Source: Enoplosus armatus (taxonomy: Eukaryota; Chordata; Actinopteri; Centrarchiformes; Enoplosidae). From it: a stretch of 64,000 nt of DNA. The stretch spans positions 10,733,694 to 10,797,693 of the forward strand of contig NC_092200.1 of the NCBI RefSeq assembly GCF_043641665.1, read 5' to 3'. Positions 28,946 through 40,539 of this stretch are shown here, piece after piece. A program made the translations under genes and the position numbers. Position 1 is the stretch's first letter, and each line of letters opens with the position of its first letter. The notes beneath the pieces are model-generated. The model saw nothing but the letters and a program-made list of their open reading frames with translations, had not been told where the DNA came from and ran no database searches.

Positions 28946-29036
28946 AACAACTGTAGTTGTTAGAGCACAAGAGCTAATGCATCATATTTACTAGCTGCCT
29001 AAACCAGAGATGTTTTTGCAGCAAGGTGGCAGAGCC

Positions 29037-29420
29037 ATTTAAAGGAATAGTTTGACATTTTGACATTTCACTAACTTTTTTGCCACTAGCTAGATGAGAA
29101 GATCGATACCAATCTTAAATTTGTCAGTTAAATAAAGGGCTGCAGCCAGCTGCCAGTTAGCTTAGCTTAGTATAAAGACTGGAAACTGCGAAACAGCTAG
29201 CTTGGCTCGTTCTAAAGGTAACAAAAGCTGCACAAAGCTCACAATTAACACATTATGTATTGTTTTTTATATCCATACAAGACTTCAGGAAGTCACTGCC
29301 CCCAGCCAAGAAAGAGTCCGCATATAAGCCCCTGCAAAACCACATCTTGTCGTTTTTACACTTTGTTATTATACAGATTACACAAATGAGATATAAAGTG
29401 TATTCAAGATGAATGAAATG
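29037..29420 (+). repeat. TTAA-flanked fold-back MITE, copy 1
   Basis: Starts TTTAAAGGAATAGTTTGACATTTTG, then GATGAGAAGATCGATACC, CTTAGCTTAGTATAAAGACTGG and AACAGCTAGCTTGGCTC. A second part runs GGAAGTCACTGCCCCCAGCC and AAACCACATCTTGTCGTTTTTACAC. Related sequences occur at 30981-31195, 32584-33716 and 45116-45676. There is no open frame. The right end is unclear here, so this copy may be truncated. Confidence 0.75.
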
Positions 29421-30399
29421 AAACACAACAAAACTGCAATTTCATTCAAGTCTTCATCTCAGGTCCGTCATGTGACAGTAGAAGTATAGTGGTTCCTTGG
29501 TTGAAACAGATTTACCATTTCATTTTTTTCCCATGATAGTTCAATAAATGAGAGTGATGGAAAAAGACCAGGTCAGGTCCCTCTTCTGCTGGAAGGGTGG
29601 CTGACTTTACTTTTGTTGGCTAGACCTCTCATTTCTTCACTCCATATGATGAATATGTTACACTCTGTAAAAATTACTGAAATTCCCAGAAAGAGGAGCA
29701 GTAACACAATAAAACTCACAACTTTCATAAGGTTGGAAATCCCCAATTTAGTGTACTTTAAACCAAATCCAAACATGTCATCAGACGGCATCTTACTCTT
29801 TCCCATACTACAGCATTATCTCTGAGCCTGGAAGTATCTTGGATAGAAAGCATATGTAAAGTAAAGAAAGCTTTATTAAATAATCCATTTCACCCCCGGT
29901 GGTGCTTGGTGTAAAGACTGCCTCGGTGTCCAGCTGGAGGGGATTTGAGGTAAATCTGGAGCTCAAAGTCTTCCAGTTAAAACAGACTGCGGCAGCCTGT
30001 GGATTCCCACTTAGATGCCACTTGGATGCAGCTGAATGCTAAATTGAGATATTTATGTACAGTTGGCCTATGTTTACATACTGTGGTGTCTGCACTTTCC
30101 AGATTTTGCACCACATTTGTAGGATCAACTAATATGAGGGGTAAGTGTTCAAAATAACCTCTTGCTGGTAGCAAATAGACAATTAGGAAAATGCTTTTAC
30201 ACTGATATATATCTGTATCATCTAATTACAGAGGCTGAGGCTGTGAGCAATAAACGGAATAAGCATTAAGTGATTTAGGGTGGTTTTAAATAATTCAAAA
30301 CTAATATCAATATATCACAGTTTTCCAAATTGTGGGCCAGTGTACCTCAGTTCATTTCCATTTCTAGCAGTGTGGCTCTAAGGACTGAAATATATTAAC
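29421..30399. other. Intergenic sequence, no gene seen
   Basis: About 1 kb of unique-looking AT-rich DNA between two repeats. Short frames only. Confidence 0.6.
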
Positions 30400-30980
30400 A
30401 CCTACTGAATGGATTGAGTTTTGCAGTTTGGACCTTTATGGTCCCCAGAGGACGAATCGTAATCACTTTGGTGATCCATTGACCTTTCCTCTGGCGCCAC
30501 CATGAGGTTGACATTTTTGTTTTTTTGTGAAATGTCTCATCAATTATTGCATGGATTGCCAGTCACTTTGGTACAGATATTCATGGTGCCTAGAGGATGA
30601 ATCCTAATGACCTGATTTTCATCTAGCACGGCCAGCTGGTCAAACTTTTCAATTTTCTTATGAAATGTCTAAACATTTATGAGTGACACAACATATGATT
30701 GACATTTATGGTTTCCATATCATATATCTAAATTGCTTTGTTTCCCCTGACTTTTCCTCCTGCACCACCAGAAGATTAACATTTGTGGTTTTAGAGTGAG
30801 AAAACTATTGGATGGTTTGCCAGGAAATTTGGTTCAGATGCCCCTCAGGATGAATTGTAATAAATTTGGTAATTGTAATCAGGGCCACCATCAGTTCAAA
30901 TTGTCAATTTATCCAATGCTTTGGTTTATAACCCTCAGCTGTACTTTGTGTTCAGTGCTAATTAGCAAATGTTAGCTTGG
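30400..30980 (+). repeat. Dispersed teleost repeat, copy 2
   Basis: Shares ordered phrases with 3652-4400: ATGGTCCCCAGAGGA, TTGACCTTTCCTCTGGCGCC, GAAATGTCTCA, CCAGGAAATTTGGTTCAGA, CAGGATGAATTGTAATAA and GTGCTAATTAGCAAATGTTAGC. It breaks off in the TTAGC tail, where it joins a fragment of another repeat family. Confidence 0.75.
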
Positions 30981-31195
30981 CTTAGCATAAAAACTACCAG
31001 AAATCCTCAAATCGGACTACCAACACCTTTAAAACTGATTAACACATTGTATCTGATTTTTCTAAGCAATACATAAACTGAAATGTAAAAATGACATGTT
31101 GTAGTTTTACAGGCTAAGCTAAGCTAACTGGCTGCTGGCTGTAGCTTCATATGTGCCGTACAGACATGAGAGTCATATTGATCTTCTCATTCAAC
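30981..31195 (+). repeat. Fold-back MITE fragment
   Basis: Internal part of the TTAA-flanked family: AGCATAAAAACTACCAG, then AACACCTTTAAAACTGATTAACACATTG, GACATGTTGTAGTTTTAC, GCTAAGCTAAGCTAACTGGC and TACAGACATGAGAGTCATATTGATC. The terminal GGAATAG and CTATTCC are missing on both sides, so it is a remnant abutting the preceding repeat. Confidence 0.6.
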
Positions 31196-32583
31196 ACTTT
31201 TCAACTTTTACCTCAAAGATATATCCAATTTAGCCAGCTCAGCCCGCCCAGAAGTGAAAACTAATCCAGCTGGTGTCTGATTCATGGAAATGTTGGTGAC
31301 CAAGAGTCTTACTATGCATTAAGAGAAAGCCATTGAAAAAGAAAAAGATATTTTGCCAACTGTTCTCAGTGTAGAATTTTAAGAGTAGGTAATATTACAT
31401 AATTTGTTGAGCATATGCGTCCTGAGAGCAGTTGACACCATCTGGATCTGCGTCCAAAAAAGACCACCTTTTCCCAATGATCTCTCCAGCCAAACACGAG
31501 AGAATGAGAGAAAGTGACCGCTCCACATTGAATGATCATTGTCGAGACAGTTATTTTTTGGATATGTCTTCCTCCCAAAGGTCTCAAGGGTTGGTATTCC
31601 ACGTCTTTCTCCTACGGACCGCAATCATGGCAGCTGAGGTGTGCCTGACATGTGAATGGAGTGAATTTTCACAGAGCACCTGTTTTTCTTATTGATATGC
31701 TTGTTTATACCATTAGCGTATCCACACTTGTTGGACTGTATTTTGAGGAACGTTCACAGACTGCGTTATTGGCACAGGGGAAATGTAACTGGGTGAGAAG
31801 TCATTTGATAGTGTGGACTCAATACCCTTCCTTAAACACACACTGTGTTGCACATAGATTGGAATGACTTTCACAGAAGCTATAAAGCTTTGAGTGAGGA
31901 AAAGAAAAATCGGCTCTCTTACATATAACACCTGGTACTGTTTTAAGTCATGGATTTGATTGTCTGCAAGTCTGCATCAATCAAACAGGTCACAATGAAA
32001 TATGGAAACTGCTTTTTAAATAGAAACGGTTAAAGGCAAGTTGGGGCATAAGACTAATTAATCTGAATGCATAATCATAACTTCACTGGTTTTACTGGGA
32101 TTGGCCAACCCTGGAATGTGATTGAAACCCGAAATTGTGGTGATGAAGCTCTGACAACGACGCCTTTCCTTCCACAGACTCCCTCCATCTGGAATCACTC
32201 TGCTACTGTGTCTGGGGACTGAGCTCTGTGGGTCAGAGGGCAGAGAAAGGTTTGTCATTACAACAGTGCTGAGAAATACCTCGGAAGGACACTGCTACTC
32301 TGCTGAACCGTGCTCCATCCAATAATAACAATAGACATAGAGGAAAAAGTGTAACGCTAGCTGATGGGAAAGGCAGTCATTGTGAACAATGTGCTAGAAT
32401 AAAAACATGATAACAAAAAAATGAGAGAGAAGTTTCAAGAATTAATCAGAGACAAAAGCAGGTAGTCTCACATAGAAGAATAGCATACTTGCCCTGTGGA
32501 GTTTCCTTCAGTGTTACTAACCAGCTTTATTCACTTTTTCCTGTTTAACCATGACTAAAGCCTGTCCCTAACTTTAGTTTAGT
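31196..32583. other. Intergenic sequence, no gene seen
   Basis: Unique-looking sequence between repeats. Overlapping short frames at 31366-31700 on both strands resemble nothing I know. Confidence 0.55.
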
Positions 32584-33716
32584 TTAATGAATTGTTCAAC
32601 ATTTTGTGAAATCACTAAGGAAGTCATTGCGCCCAGCACTGTAAAATAGTGGTGTGCGATACTGCAAGATTTGGTATCGATCCGATACCAAGTAAATACA
32701 GGGCCAGTATCGCCGATACCGATACTTTTTAATAATTAAGGTTGATACATCATCAAATTGCTAAATCTGAATGAATTTTCATGACCATTTAAGTGTTTGT
32801 GATTTTTCCTTTGGATTATTAATTAGTTAAAACCCAGGACAGAATTTGGGCAAAGTTTATAGGTAAATAGAAAATACTTCATAATAAAAGTTTTTGTTCA
32901 GAAATAATAGAACAGTAACAAAACAATTTTTCCCCATACATTGTCATGTCTGGATTTTTTTCTTAAATAAACAAAGTGCACAAAATTATCACTCGAGAAC
33001 AAATTAAAACAAATTATTTTTTTGAGGTATAGTGTTCAGAAACTACAATACAAAAATTTAAGAAAATTTCTCCCTTCATTGCGCTTCTTTTCTGGATTTC
33101 TGGACTCTGTGCTGCTTGTGTGTGTGTGTGTGCTGCTGGCCGGGCCTGGTGGCTGAGCCTGCTCGCTTGTTTGCCTGGCGCCGCTGAGTCACGTGATGGT
33201 ACAACATCAAAACACAAGAGGGGGGAGGAGGAGCAAAGTGTCCCTGCTCCGCGCTGTGGCAGCAGCGGTACTTGAAATCAGCGGCACTTACACAGACACA
33301 GGCAGCCAGGTCGCCTCTTTGATGAAACCGCAGCAGTGCATACAGGAGAGAAACTGAAACTAAAGTATCGATCTCATTACACTGGTATCGATCAATATCA
33401 ATACCAACGTTGGTATCGATATTATCGATATTTGGATCGATCCGCCCACCACTACTGTAAAACCACAATTTTATCGTTTTATACACATTTGTTTTGGTAC
33501 GGATTAAACAAATGAGTTATAATATGTTAATTAGTAAGCTTTAGAGGTGCTAGGAGGTGTATTCATTAATATTCAGACAGAGCCAGGCTAGCTGTTTCCC
33601 AGTTTCCAGTCATTGTGCTACCATACAGATACGAGTGGTATCTTCTCATCTAACTCTTGGCAAGAAAGCGAATAAGCATACAGGTATTTCCCCAAAATGT
33701 CAAACTATTCCATTAA
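32584..33716 (-). repeat. TTAA-flanked fold-back MITE, copy split by a hAT-like insertion
   Basis: The left end is TTAA at 32584 followed by GTTCAACATTTTGTGAAAT. The right end is CCCAAAATGTCAAACTATTCCA then TTAA (33713-33716). Removing 32647-33454 and one 8-base duplicate joins AGGAAGTCATTGCGCCCAGCACTGTAAAA to CCACAATTTTATCGTTTT. This restores the continuous order seen in copy 1 at 29285-29370. The right part (AGCCAGGCTAGCTGTTTCCCAG, TATCTTCTCATCTAACTCTTGG) is the reverse complement of the left arm of the other copies. Confidence 0.8.
32647..33454. mobile_element. Nonautonomous hAT-like transposon with 8-base target duplication
   Basis: An 808-base element. Its ends are TAGTGGTGTGCGAT and, reversed, TAGTGGTGGGCGGAT, which are inverted repeats with one mismatch and a short offset. 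It is flanked on both sides by the identical octamer CTGTAAAA (32639-32646 and 33455-33462), the target duplication length typical of hAT elements. Inner ends are rich in GGTATCGATCC and GATACCGATAC. The interior has a GT tract (33118-33131) and a GC-rich block but no transposase frame, so movement would need a transposase supplied in trans. Confidence 0.85.
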
Positions 33717-34261
33717 CTAGTTGAACTTAAACCAGCAACGTCCAAGTTTTTGGGCCACTTGGGGCCAGTGGAAACAAGTTATAACACAACATTGACATAC
33801 TATTTAAGTTGATATTGCAAAATGGTTACCAAACAGATGCTTATTTACACAACCAACATTTGCTCCACTACATTCACTGGCTAGCTGCTACCTGTGTCTG
33901 TCTGCAGTTTGGTGTAGTTTTGGTGCTGAGCAGGTAGTGCTTTTTTGACGAAAACAGCTGCCTGTTGCTATAAGTGAACCAAAACAGCAAGGTTGTGGGC
34001 TGGACAGCTAAACAATGAAGCCTTTCAAATTGTTTCTTTTTTTCCCATTGTTATTTTCAATACATTGATTATATTGATTTATAAATATATCTATTTATTA
34101 TATTTATAAGATTCTGGATTATAGGTACTTTACCTCTAACCTTAAGCAAATGTGCTTTAGTTGCCTAAACTTCACGTAATGAACAGGTAAAAAGTGTGAG
34201 TTCTATTTATGCTACTGCTATGTGGAGGAATAAAATGCTCAGTCATGTCTGTGTTTGAATT
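33717..34261. other. Intergenic sequence, no gene seen
   Basis: Short AT-rich spacer between repeats, without coding or structural signals that I can support. Confidence 0.6.
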
Positions 34262-34860
34262 TTAAGTCAAGTAAAGCCAAGTTTATTTGTAGGCCAACAT
34301 CACATACAAAGTGGGCTTTACAGTTCCCAACCCTGCACAAGCTGTCTAAGAAGATGAGCAGTGTAGAGTGTATCATCCTGGTGAAGTAAAGTCCACTGAA
34401 ATTGAGCGCACAAGGGAAAAAATGGAGAAAACCTCAGGAGAGGAAATTCAAAAAGAGACCCCCCGGAACCCAATATTAAAAAGTCCAATAAAATACATCC
34501 TAGGAACAGTCAGTTCTTCACATTGTACCAAGTCCAAGGTGCCAGGTAGGTGGGGTAGGGGTTAGAGGGAAGGGTCAGCGCACAGGGAAGGTTGGAGGAT
34601 GTGCTGTGAGACTGTAGGACAGCAGGATTGGAGTCGGGGGGCAGGGAAACTTGAAATATGGAGGAGGCCCGGCTCTTCCAGACACAGAGAGAGGAGCAGC
34701 ACAGGGGCCTCTAACCTGAGGAGGAGGAGCCAGCAGGGCACATGGCAGACAGTGGTAGACCAGCAGACCTCAGGCCACAGATGAACTTCACTACCTGAAT
34801 ATATACTTTATGACAGGTGGTAACCAGAGATGACGTCTGGTGTGTCCCGGGAGGACAATA
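34262..34860 (+). repeat. Dispersed repeat, AGTTTATTTGTA-type
   Basis: Starts AGCCAAGTTTATTTGTAGGCCAACATCAC, followed by GGGCTTTACAG and AAGGGAAAAAATGGAGAAAACCTCAGGAGAGG. This order is familiar from a widespread teleost repeat. The rest (34540-34800) is purine-rich and may be element body or unique DNA. The right boundary is uncertain and no protein is recognised. Confidence 0.5.
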
Positions 34861-35363
34861 AAAAGGTAACGGGATCCATGTAAAGCACATGTACAGTAGA
34901 GTACCATAAAATGCTATGAGTATCCTAAATGCTAGATCCTATGGCCTATCTGCTAAGCAAGCAGCTGACTAAGCATTACCATGTTCCCATATTATAGAGG
35001 CTGTGTTCATTCAAATTAAATAAAAAGTTATGAACACTCATATAGAGAGAATTAATACATTTTTGAGTTTACATTTAAAGATCATACAAGAGCCAACTTC
35101 TCAAACGGCAGCTGGGAGTTTATTCCAAAGAAAAAGGGCACTATTTCCTCATGATTTTGTCTTAGTTCAGGGGCTAATTAAAAAGACTGCCTGCTGAAAA
35201 CAGAACATAACAGGTTAAGGGTTTGTTATGTATAGCAGAGTAAGATCAAGTAATATTTTACATTTAAAATTAGCTCTTGCATGGATGGAAGCAGTTTTCA
35301 GAGCTCATTTTCCAAACTTAAAGGCAGTGTTACAAGACATAGACATTGTAAATTAGTTGTAAA

Positions 35364-35366
<3 letters not shown>

Positions 35367-35407
<41 letters not shown>
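35367..35407. repeat. (GT)n microsatellite
   Basis: Perfect GT tract of about 41 bases. Confidence 0.95.
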
Positions 35408-35408
<1 letters not shown>

Positions 35409-36689
35409 GTAGGGTGGGGCAGTCATAGCATCAGACTCCTTGTTGAGCTGTGAGGACAGTTGTGGATATTTTGGCTGGAAGGAAAGGAAATCGCCGTTGC
35501 ACATCTGTCAACGAAATCACCATACATTTTCTTCTTCTTTTTTGTCATTTTTGGACAAATATCCGCTTATAAAATGACAGACACGGTTTGATTTAGTGCA
35601 ATGAAAAAAGAGCATGGCTTTGAAATCTCTGCCTTTTCTTATTTCAGCGAATCCTACGACTGTGAAGTTGCTCTCATCAAACTGACAGCTGTAGGTTTTT
35701 CAATACATTCACACTGCTATTCCAAGGACTGCAAATTCTCCAGTTGCTTCGGCAGCAATCCCAGAAAGCAAAGTATCTGCAGTTTAGGTTTGCTCTATTT
35801 TCATTCCTCTAGTGGCCTCAGTTTCAATTTTATATTCTGAGATGATGCTCATTGAGTTAAAGGCAATAAAAACAGACAATAAGACGAGAAAAGACCTTAC
35901 GCTAATTGTAACCATGTGCACTTTGTGGGAACCCTGACTACTTGTGCAGCAGTGTCTCTTGATGAGTCTCTATAGCACTTTGATATTCAACAGGAAACAG
36001 GCACAGGAAATGTGCATTGGCTTCGGGATGCTGGGATACATCTTACGCACCCGCTGCCGAACAAACCAGAGCAGAAATCCAGCAGCTGGTTGGATTTGTT
36101 TTGGCCCAGGGCTGATCAATCCAGGGCCTAGCAAGACCCAGACAAATTTCCTGGTTGATAACAAGCAATTTCTGTCACAACAAGCAGCACAGCTTTGGGA
36201 AGATAGACTATGAATGCTATTTAAACATTTCAGAAGGGTGTTTGAAGGAAAACACACTTAAACACTCTCACAATGTTACAAACAGCTATAGGGCAGATGT
36301 ATGAAGACTACATGAGACTATTTTCAGCAACTACTTGAAGTGTTATCGCATAAAGTTGCCACGTAATATTTAAAAAAATAAATGGCCTTAAAGCTGTTCT
36401 AATCAATATTTTTCATATTAAAATGCATCTCCAGGACGTGTGTGTAACATGAAAGGAGTCGCTTGTATTTACAAACCAACAGAGAATTATCACCTTGCAG
36501 TTTCACTCAGCTCTAAAGAACGTTTTAGTGTCTTTGTACTTATTGTTTTGGATTTACAGCTCACAACTTCACTGTTTTGATTCGCTCTCACCACTCTCAT
36601 CAGCATCATTTTAGCGGGTAGCTGTAAAATAGACAAACTAGCTGGTGAACATAGTGGAGCATTTAGCTGTTAAAGAGCGAGTCATTTCT

Positions 36690-36750
36690 TCCTTCCTTTC
36701 CTTCCTTACCTTCCTTTTCTTCTTCCTTGTTTTCTTCCTTCCTTCCCTGT
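36690..36750. repeat. (TTCC)n-rich pyrimidine tract
   Basis: Imperfect TTCC/CTTT repeats of about 60 bases, almost purely pyrimidine on the plus strand. Confidence 0.85.
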
Positions 36751-38900
36751 TTAAAATGAATTGCCAGAGTTGGAAACTGCATTACCTAAAGAAGCTAAGA
36801 GCTAAAATACATTGCTAGAAAAGCTGGAAGCTAAACTGTAATATTGTCAATGGTTTTCACTTCTATTGTAAAAAAAAAAAAAGCACAATATTTAAAAAAA
36901 AGAAACCCCCAAAAAGTTGAATAGAAGCATAAATGTCCTTAAAAGAGCAAGTTTTAACTTTCGACTGGTTTCTGGATCTTGAAATATGCAGAAGTAGTAG
37001 TTGACCAAAAAACATATGGAAAAAGAATAAACTACAAAGCTAATACATAGCTGAAATCTGAAATGAATAACTTATTTTGAAAATCCACACTTGTGTGCTC
37101 CTGTTATCTCTGTTATCTGTACTATCATATTTCAATGAATGGTTATTAATGGTTCGTCATTTTGCATCATCTGTTCATTAGCCTAATGTTATTTCACAGA
37201 GAAGGGATTAAATATCTAGACCACATACTTATTCCAAACATGTATCTAACACACCAGGTTAAAGGGAAAAAGGTAGAATATTTAAGCGAAATGAACTCAC
37301 TTGTTCACAAACTAAAATGGATAAATGGGACATCACGTACTGAGGACCGTGTCTGGGACTTTCCTTAAACAGTGATAACACATTAAAAGGTTAAAACTCT
37401 TGCCAAGCACATCAAAGGCAAAAACTGATACATTAAGCATAACTGAACACGCTGCTCCGGTCAGGTACAGGGCTAAATCATAGGAGCAGTTTTCAGTTAT
37501 ATAACATTGACTTGAAAAATAATGATGACCTTTGGATGGTCCTCATAGTAATCTGGCTTAGTTTTCGTCTCATCAGATCTGATATGACGAACTTTGGATG
37601 TTCAGTACTACTGCAGAGAAACATGAACATCTGCCGCCAGTCTAATAAATAGGTCAAAAACTGGGAAGGCTTCATAGAAAGTGAAGTAATAGTGTGTTGT
37701 TTTCTAGAAACTATGTGATCATTTGCATGCACCGCAGACTGTATGTCAGTGGAAGGGTCATAATCATCTGATAATCTATACATGTGCATGCATAGGGCGA
37801 TTTGAGATTGGCCCGGTGTTTTCTGCTGATTAAACCTCAGTCTACAGTGTGTGAAACTATTTGGCAGATGGGATTACCGTGACAACCAAGGCAAAGAAAT
37901 AAATGAATGGGAAAGCTACCAAGCAGCAGAGAAGAGTCAAAACACTTGCTGATGCAAAGCAGGTTAAAACCACCACAATAATCCACAACAGCCAGACACA
38001 CACCCTATAATTACGCCACATGGGTTAAAGGTTTATAGAAACAAAGAGAAAGTTTACTATGTGGAAAGATTCAACAGGATTGAATTACAAAAATATCCTC
38101 ATATGATGTAATGTTTTGAATGAAAGTTTGACAGAGCTCATTAATATTAGAAATTTTGACCTGGGTTCAAGGCGATGTTGACTATATTCTACTCTAGTTC
38201 ACATTCATGTAAACAGAAGAAATGGGAAGAGCGAAAGGATCTATCTACACAAACATGACAAATGAAAATGATGATGGATTTTTTATGAGGAAGGGAAAAC
38301 ACAATATGCTATGAACTCCCATCACTGTCCTGTAGACTTACAAACGTTCAACATTCTCAGCTCTGTCGTTAATGGAGTAGCTTATTCCTCTGTGCCACAG
38401 GCCTCCGTTGTTGTCCAAAAACTATTAGGTACACGTGAGCAAGCCACACCATGGCACTGGATGGCACGTTTCGTCATTACAAGGAACATGGCCACTGTAA
38501 TTTATTTTGAGTCAATTCCAAATACTTGTCCAACAGAATTAAATATTCACTAGTGCACAAAATGTGTATTAATCCACAGCAGAAAATAGTCCTCTACAAA
38601 TGCACCATTTCCTCCTGTTTGAGTAATGTTTGATAAAAGCTACAGTGCCCAGGAAATTATCTACATGAATACAATTTGTTTTCAGTAGGAACCAATGTTT
38701 TTTTGAGGCTGATTACCACAGAAAGTTGGGAAAGACTGATGGACAACAGCATTGTTGGTTTTAGTCTTTTCATAGGATTTCTTGATAATAAGACAAACAT
38801 AACATTTTGCCTGTCCTATTCTAAACCACAACACCAAAAAACCATTTGGATAAAATATTTTGATGGTCATCTTCTTCTCGTCCTCCACAAACCTAACTTA

Positions 38901-39118
38901 CAGTGCATCCGGAAAGTATTCACGGCGCTTCACTTTTTCCACATTTTGTTATGTTACACCCTTATTCCAAAATGGATTAAATTAATTTTTTTACTCAAAA
39001 TTCTACACACAACACCCCATAATGACAATGTGAAAAAAGTTTTTTTGAAATTTTTGCAAATTTATTAAAAATAAAAAACTAAGAAATCACATGTACATAA
39101 GTATTCACAGCCTTTGCC
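38901..39118 (+). repeat. Left inverted repeat of the Tc1 element
   Basis: Pairs with 40320-40537. It has an IR/DR layout: an outer direct repeat AAAGTATTCACGGCGCTTC (from 38913) and an inner one AAGTATTCACAGCCTTTGC (from 39099). Such sites bind the paired DNA-binding domain of the transposase. Confidence 0.9.
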
Positions 39119-39251
39119 ATGAAGCTCAAAATTGAGCTCAGGTGCATCCTGTTTCCACTGATCATCCTTGAGATGTTTCTGCAGCTTAATTGGAGTCCAC
39201 CTGTGGTAAATTCAGTTGATTGGACATGATTTGGAAAGGCACACACCTGTC

Positions 39252-39258
39252 TATATAA
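39252..39258 (+). promoter_or_regulatory. TATA box of the Tc1 transposase gene
   Basis: TATATAA lies 48 bases before the ATG at 39300. This spacing puts transcription start near 39280 and so favours the second ATG over the one at 39279. Confidence 0.55.
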
Positions 39259-39299
39259 GGTCCCACAGTTGACAGTGCATGTCAGAGCACAAACCAAGC

Positions 39300-40319
39300 A
39301 TGAAGTCAAAGGAATTGTCTGTAGACCTCCGAGACAGGATTGTCTCGAGGCACAAATCTGGAGAAGGTTACAGAAAAATTTCTGCTGCTTTGAAGGTCCC
39401 AATGAGCACAGTGGCCTCCATCATCCGTAAGTGGAAGAAGTTCGGAACCACCAGGACTCTTCCTAGAGCTGGCCGGCCATCTAAACTGAGTAATCGGGGG
39501 AGAAGGGCCTTAGTCAGGGAGGTGACCAAGAACCCGATGGTCACTCTGTCAGAGCTCCAGAGTTCCTCTGTGGAGAGAGGAGAACCTTCCAGAAGGACAA
39601 CCATCTCTGCAGCAATCCACCAATCAGGCCTGTATGGTAGAGTGGCCAGACGGAAGCCACTCCTTAGTAAAAGGCACATAGCAGCCCGCCTGGAGTTTGC
39701 CAAAAGGCACCTGAAGGACTCTCAGACCATGAGAAACAAAATTCTCTGGTCTGATGAGACAAAGATTGAACTCTTTGGTGTGAATGCCAGGCGTCACGTT
39801 TGGAGGAAACCAGGCACCGCTCATCACCAGGCCAATACCATCCCTACAGTGAAGCATGGTGGTGGCAGCATCATGCTGTGGGGATGTTTTTCAGCGGCAG
39901 GAACTGGGAGACTAGTCAGGATAGAGGGAAAGATGAATGCAGCAAAGTACAGAGACATCCTGGATGAAAACCTGCTCCAGAGCGCTCTTGACCTCAGACT
40001 GGGGCGACGGTTTATCTTTCAGCAGGACAACGACCCTAAGCACACAGCCAAGATATCAAAGGAGTGGCTTCAGGACAACTCTGTGAATGTCCTTGAGTGG
40101 CCCAGCCAGAGCCCAGACTTGAATCCGATTGAACATCTCTGGAGAGATCTGAAAATGGCTGTGCACCGACGCTTCCCATCCAACCTGATGGAGCTTGAGA
40201 GGTGCTGCAAAGAGGAATGGGTGAAACTGCCCAAAGATAGGTGTGCCAAGCTTGTGGCATCATATTCAAAAAGACTTGAGGCTGTAATTGCTGCCAAAGG
40301 TGCATCAACAAAGTATTGA
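39300..40319 (+). CDS. Tc1-like transposase, intact open frame
   Basis: This enzyme cuts the element out and inserts it at TA. From the ATG at 39300 the frame is 339 residues, the usual fish Tc1 length. An in-frame ATG at 39279 would add seven residues but sits near the predicted transcription start. An N-terminal paired-like helix-turn-helix (about 1-50, ISAALKVPMSTVASIIRKWKK) is followed by an AT-hook-like GRPSK (58-62) and a second helical region. The catalytic domain has the DD34E triad: D152 in LWSDETKIELFG, D243 in FQQDNDPKHT and E278 in SPDLNPIEHLW. The glycine-rich box VKHGGGSIMLWGCF is present. There is no stop or frameshift. Catalytic activity is not proven. Confidence 0.95.
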   Translation: MKSKELSVDLRDRIVSRHKSGEGYRKISAALKVPMSTVASIIRKWKKFGTTRTLPRAGRPSKLSNRGRRALVREVTKNPMVTLSELQSSSVERGEPSRRTTISAAIHQSGLYGRVARRKPLLSKRHIAARLEFAKRHLKDSQTMRNKILWSDETKIELFGVNARRHVWRKPGTAHHQANTIPTVKHGGGSIMLWGCFSAAGTGRLVRIEGKMNAAKYRDILDENLLQSALDLRLGRRFIFQQDNDPKHTAKISKEWLQDNSVNVLEWPSQSPDLNPIEHLWRDLKMAVHRRFPSNLMELERCCKEEWVKLPKDRCAKLVASYSKRLEAVIAAKGASTKY

Positions 40320-40537
40320 GCAAAGGCTGTGAATACTTATGTACATGTGATTTCTCAGGTTTTTTATTTTTAATAAATTTGCAAAAATCTCAAAAAAACT
40401 TTTTTCACGTTGTCATTATGGGGTGTTGTGTGTAGAATTTTGAGGGAAAAAATGAATTTAATCCATTTTGGTATAAGGCTGCAACATAACAAAATGTGGA
40501 AAAAGTGAAGCGCTGTGAATACTTTCCGGATGCACTG
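40320..40537 (-). repeat. Right inverted repeat of the Tc1 element
   Basis: Reverse complement of 38901-39118 with about a dozen differences, including one small length change. It starts directly after the transposase stop codon with CAAAGGCTGTGAATACTT and ends at CGGATGCACTG. Confidence 0.9.
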
Positions 40538-40539
40538 TA

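Larger units (their letters stand above)
34861..38900. other. Intergenic sequence, no gene seen
   Basis: About 4 kb of AT-rich DNA with a GT microsatellite and a TTCC-rich stretch (both listed). No supported exon. Frames at 35601 and 38311 (plus strand) lack known motifs. Confidence 0.55.
38901..40537 (+). mobile_element. Tc1/mariner (Tc1-like) transposon, full length
   Basis: A 1637-base element bounded by TA dinucleotides (38899-38900 and 40538-40539), the Tc1 target duplication. Outer ends CAGTGCATCCGGAAAGTATT and their reverse complement start inverted repeats of about 218 bases. The element carries a promoter-like TATATAA and one open transposase frame. The two inverted repeats differ at only about a dozen positions by eye. 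Elements of this type are common in fish and lampreys and are thought to have moved between lineages. Confidence 0.96.

Noticed and set aside
33076..33486. 136-residue minus-strand frame inside the hAT-like element
   Set aside because: Has no BED, hATC or DDE features, is partly driven by a GT tract, and crosses the element end.
39279..39299. Upstream in-frame ATG of the Tc1 transposase
   Set aside because: Lies at the predicted transcription start. The second ATG gives the usual family length. I keep it as an alternative only.
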